Source of the DNA: Candidatus Cloacimonadota bacterium
GTDB taxonomy: Bacteria > Cloacimonadota > Cloacimonadia > Cloacimonadales > TCS61
Assembly: GCA_018654125.1 (NCBI GenBank)
Contig: JABIME010000209.1
Span: 1-14,721, forward strand
DNA: 14,721 nt
Direction: 5' to 3'
Shown here: positions 13,719 to 14,721 of the stretch, piece after piece
Layout: each line of letters starts with the position of its first letter
Numbering within the stretch: the stretch's first letter is position 1
The notes under the pieces: model-generated
Told to the model about the DNA's origin: nothing
Seen by the model: only the letters and a program-made list of their open reading frames with translations
The model's database searches: none
Program-made: the position numbers and the translations under genes

Positions 13719-14721
13719 AGTATATAATTATTTTAGGTGACGGGATGGCTGATCATCCAATTGAAAAACTAGGGGATAGAACTCCGCTTCAAGCTGCGAA
13801 TATTCCCAATATTGATAAATTAGCAAAGATGGGAAGATGTGGTCTATTTCAATCTGTACCTTTTGATCTGCCACCAGGAAGTGAAGTTGCAAATCTAGCA
13901 GTTCTTGGCTATGATGTTCATAAAGTTTACCAGGGAAGAGGTGTTTTGGAAGGTGCAAGTATGGGTGTGAAAATCAATGATGGTGATCTTGCAATGCGTT
14001 GTAACCTCATCTGCATTGAAGATGGAAAAATAAAAAATCACTCTGCCGGGCATATTGACACAAAGGAATCGCATATTCTTATAGATTTTTTGAATGATAA
14101 ACTGAGTAATGATTTGCTAAAGTTTCATAGAGGTATAAGCTATCGGCATTTATTTGTTATGAAAGATGGAAATAATGATTTGCAGTTTACACCGCCGCAT
14201 GATGTCCCGGGAACTCCCTTTAAAGATGTGATGATAAGACCAACCAGCAATAATGGTGAAGATACTTGTAACCTACTGAATGATCTAATTTTGAGATCGC
14301 AGGAATTATTAAAAGATCATCCAATCAATAAAAAACGTATTGCAAATGGGAAGGATCCGGCAAATTCTGTTTGGTTCTGGTCTTCCGGATATAAACCTTC
14401 TATGAGAACTCTAACGGAAAAATTTGGAATTTCTGGAGCTGTTATATCTGCAGTTGATATCATAAAGGGTTTGGGCGTTTATGCTGGAATGGAAGTTATT
14501 GAAGTGATGGGTGCAACAGGGCTAACCGATACAAATTATGAAGGCAAAGCAGCCGCAGCAATTGAAGCTATTAAAACTAATGATTTGGTCTATTTGCATG
14601 TAGAAGCCACAGATGAAGCAGGACATTCGGGTGATGCAGAACTTAAAATAAAAGCACTTGAATATCTAGATGCGCGAATTGTGAAATATGTAATGGAAGA
14701 GGCTTCCAAATTAGATGAAGA
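13715..14721 (+). CDS. aPGM-like metalloenzyme, proposed homoserine kinase (3' partial)
   Basis: This belongs to the alkaline-phosphatase superfamily, archaeal-type cofactor-independent phosphoglycerate mutase branch. The ATG at 13715 overlaps the ligase stop (ATGA) and the frame runs 335 codons to the window edge without a stop. ILGDGMADHP begins with D9 as metal ligand, and the expected phosphorylated Ser is S56 in PPGSEVANLAVLGYD (53-67). ASMGVKIN and AMRCNL follow, and the metal-binding DEAGHSGD (300-307) lies near the cut end. TIGR02535 groups such proteins as a proposed homoserine kinase replacing the usual ThrB, based on their threonine-gene context. Location behind thrC and the ligase supports that role. 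A true phosphoglycerate mutase in glycolysis is the main alternative. Only the last part is missing (such proteins have about 400 residues). Confidence 0.88.
   Translation, partial: MKYIIILGDGMADHPIEKLGDRTPLQAANIPNIDKLAKMGRCGLFQSVPFDLPPGSEVANLAVLGYDVHKVYQGRGVLEGASMGVKINDGDLAMRCNLICIEDGKIKNHSAGHIDTKESHILIDFLNDKLSNDLLKFHRGISYRHLFVMKDGNNDLQFTPPHDVPGTPFKDVMIRPTSNNGEDTCNLLNDLILRSQELLKDHPINKKRIANGKDPANSVWFWSSGYKPSMRTLTEKFGISGAVISAVDIIKGLGVYAGMEVIEVMGATGLTDTNYEGKAAAAIEAIKTNDLVYLHVEATDEAGHSGDAELKIKALEYLDARIVKYVMEEASKLDE

Overview
The window is an AT-rich bacterial segment with almost all genes on the + strand, short gaps and several stop/start overlaps. Its most informative taxonomic mark is the secreted C45-type hydrolase at 5318-6829, which ends in a FlgD-like, T9SS-type C-terminal sorting domain (SPNPF ... 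WDGTDENG ... SGIYFY ... KKVIMV). Such tails are typical of the Fibrobacteres-Chlorobi-Bacteroidetes (FCB) radiation and related candidate phyla. With the low GC and anaerobe-like gene content, Candidatus Cloacimonadota or a close relative is my best guess. That is an inference, not a demonstration.

Layout. (1) 2-1180: a DapG-like monofunctional aspartokinase missing only its first few residues. (2) 1180-1830: an exported helical protein of unknown function, overlapping the genes on both sides. (3) 1827-2012: a 61-residue two-TM protein of the DUF6132 type whose conserved second Cys is replaced by an in-frame TGA at 1920-1922. The frame continues with the family's conserved P-[IM]-T-S-N motif, so I read it as a selenoprotein; a SECIS-like hairpin starts at the TGA. 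(4) 2018-4720: a YgjP-type zinc metallopeptidase, a two-domain GNAT protein and an MFS transporter. (5) 4745-6829: a nitroreductase-family flavoprotein and the surface or secreted C45 Ntn-hydrolase. (6) 6892-8136: a 414-residue cytoplasmic protein I do not recognise. (7) 8137-8347: a 211-base leader with three consecutive stem-loops. (8) 8348-13718: a LysN/2-aminoadipate-type aminotransferase, an SDR protein with altered catalytic residues, a small cupin, threonine synthase (thrC) and an acyl-AMP ligase. (9) 13715-14721: an archaeal-type phosphoglycerate mutase-like metalloenzyme of the 'proposed homoserine kinase' type, cut by the window end.

How they work together. Aspartokinase, threonine synthase and the mutase-like putative homoserine kinase are steps of the aspartate-to-threonine pathway, with unrelated genes inserted between them. 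No homoserine dehydrogenase or classical GHMP homoserine kinase is visible in the window. The SDR, cupin and aminotransferase genes may form a small metabolic group, but their substrates cannot be read from sequence. The strongest candidate for something undescribed is the selenocysteine form of the DUF6132 membrane protein. TGA serves as an ordinary stop in neighbouring genes (1828-1830, 3478-3480, 10358-10360, 13716-13718), so genome-wide reassignment of TGA does not explain it.
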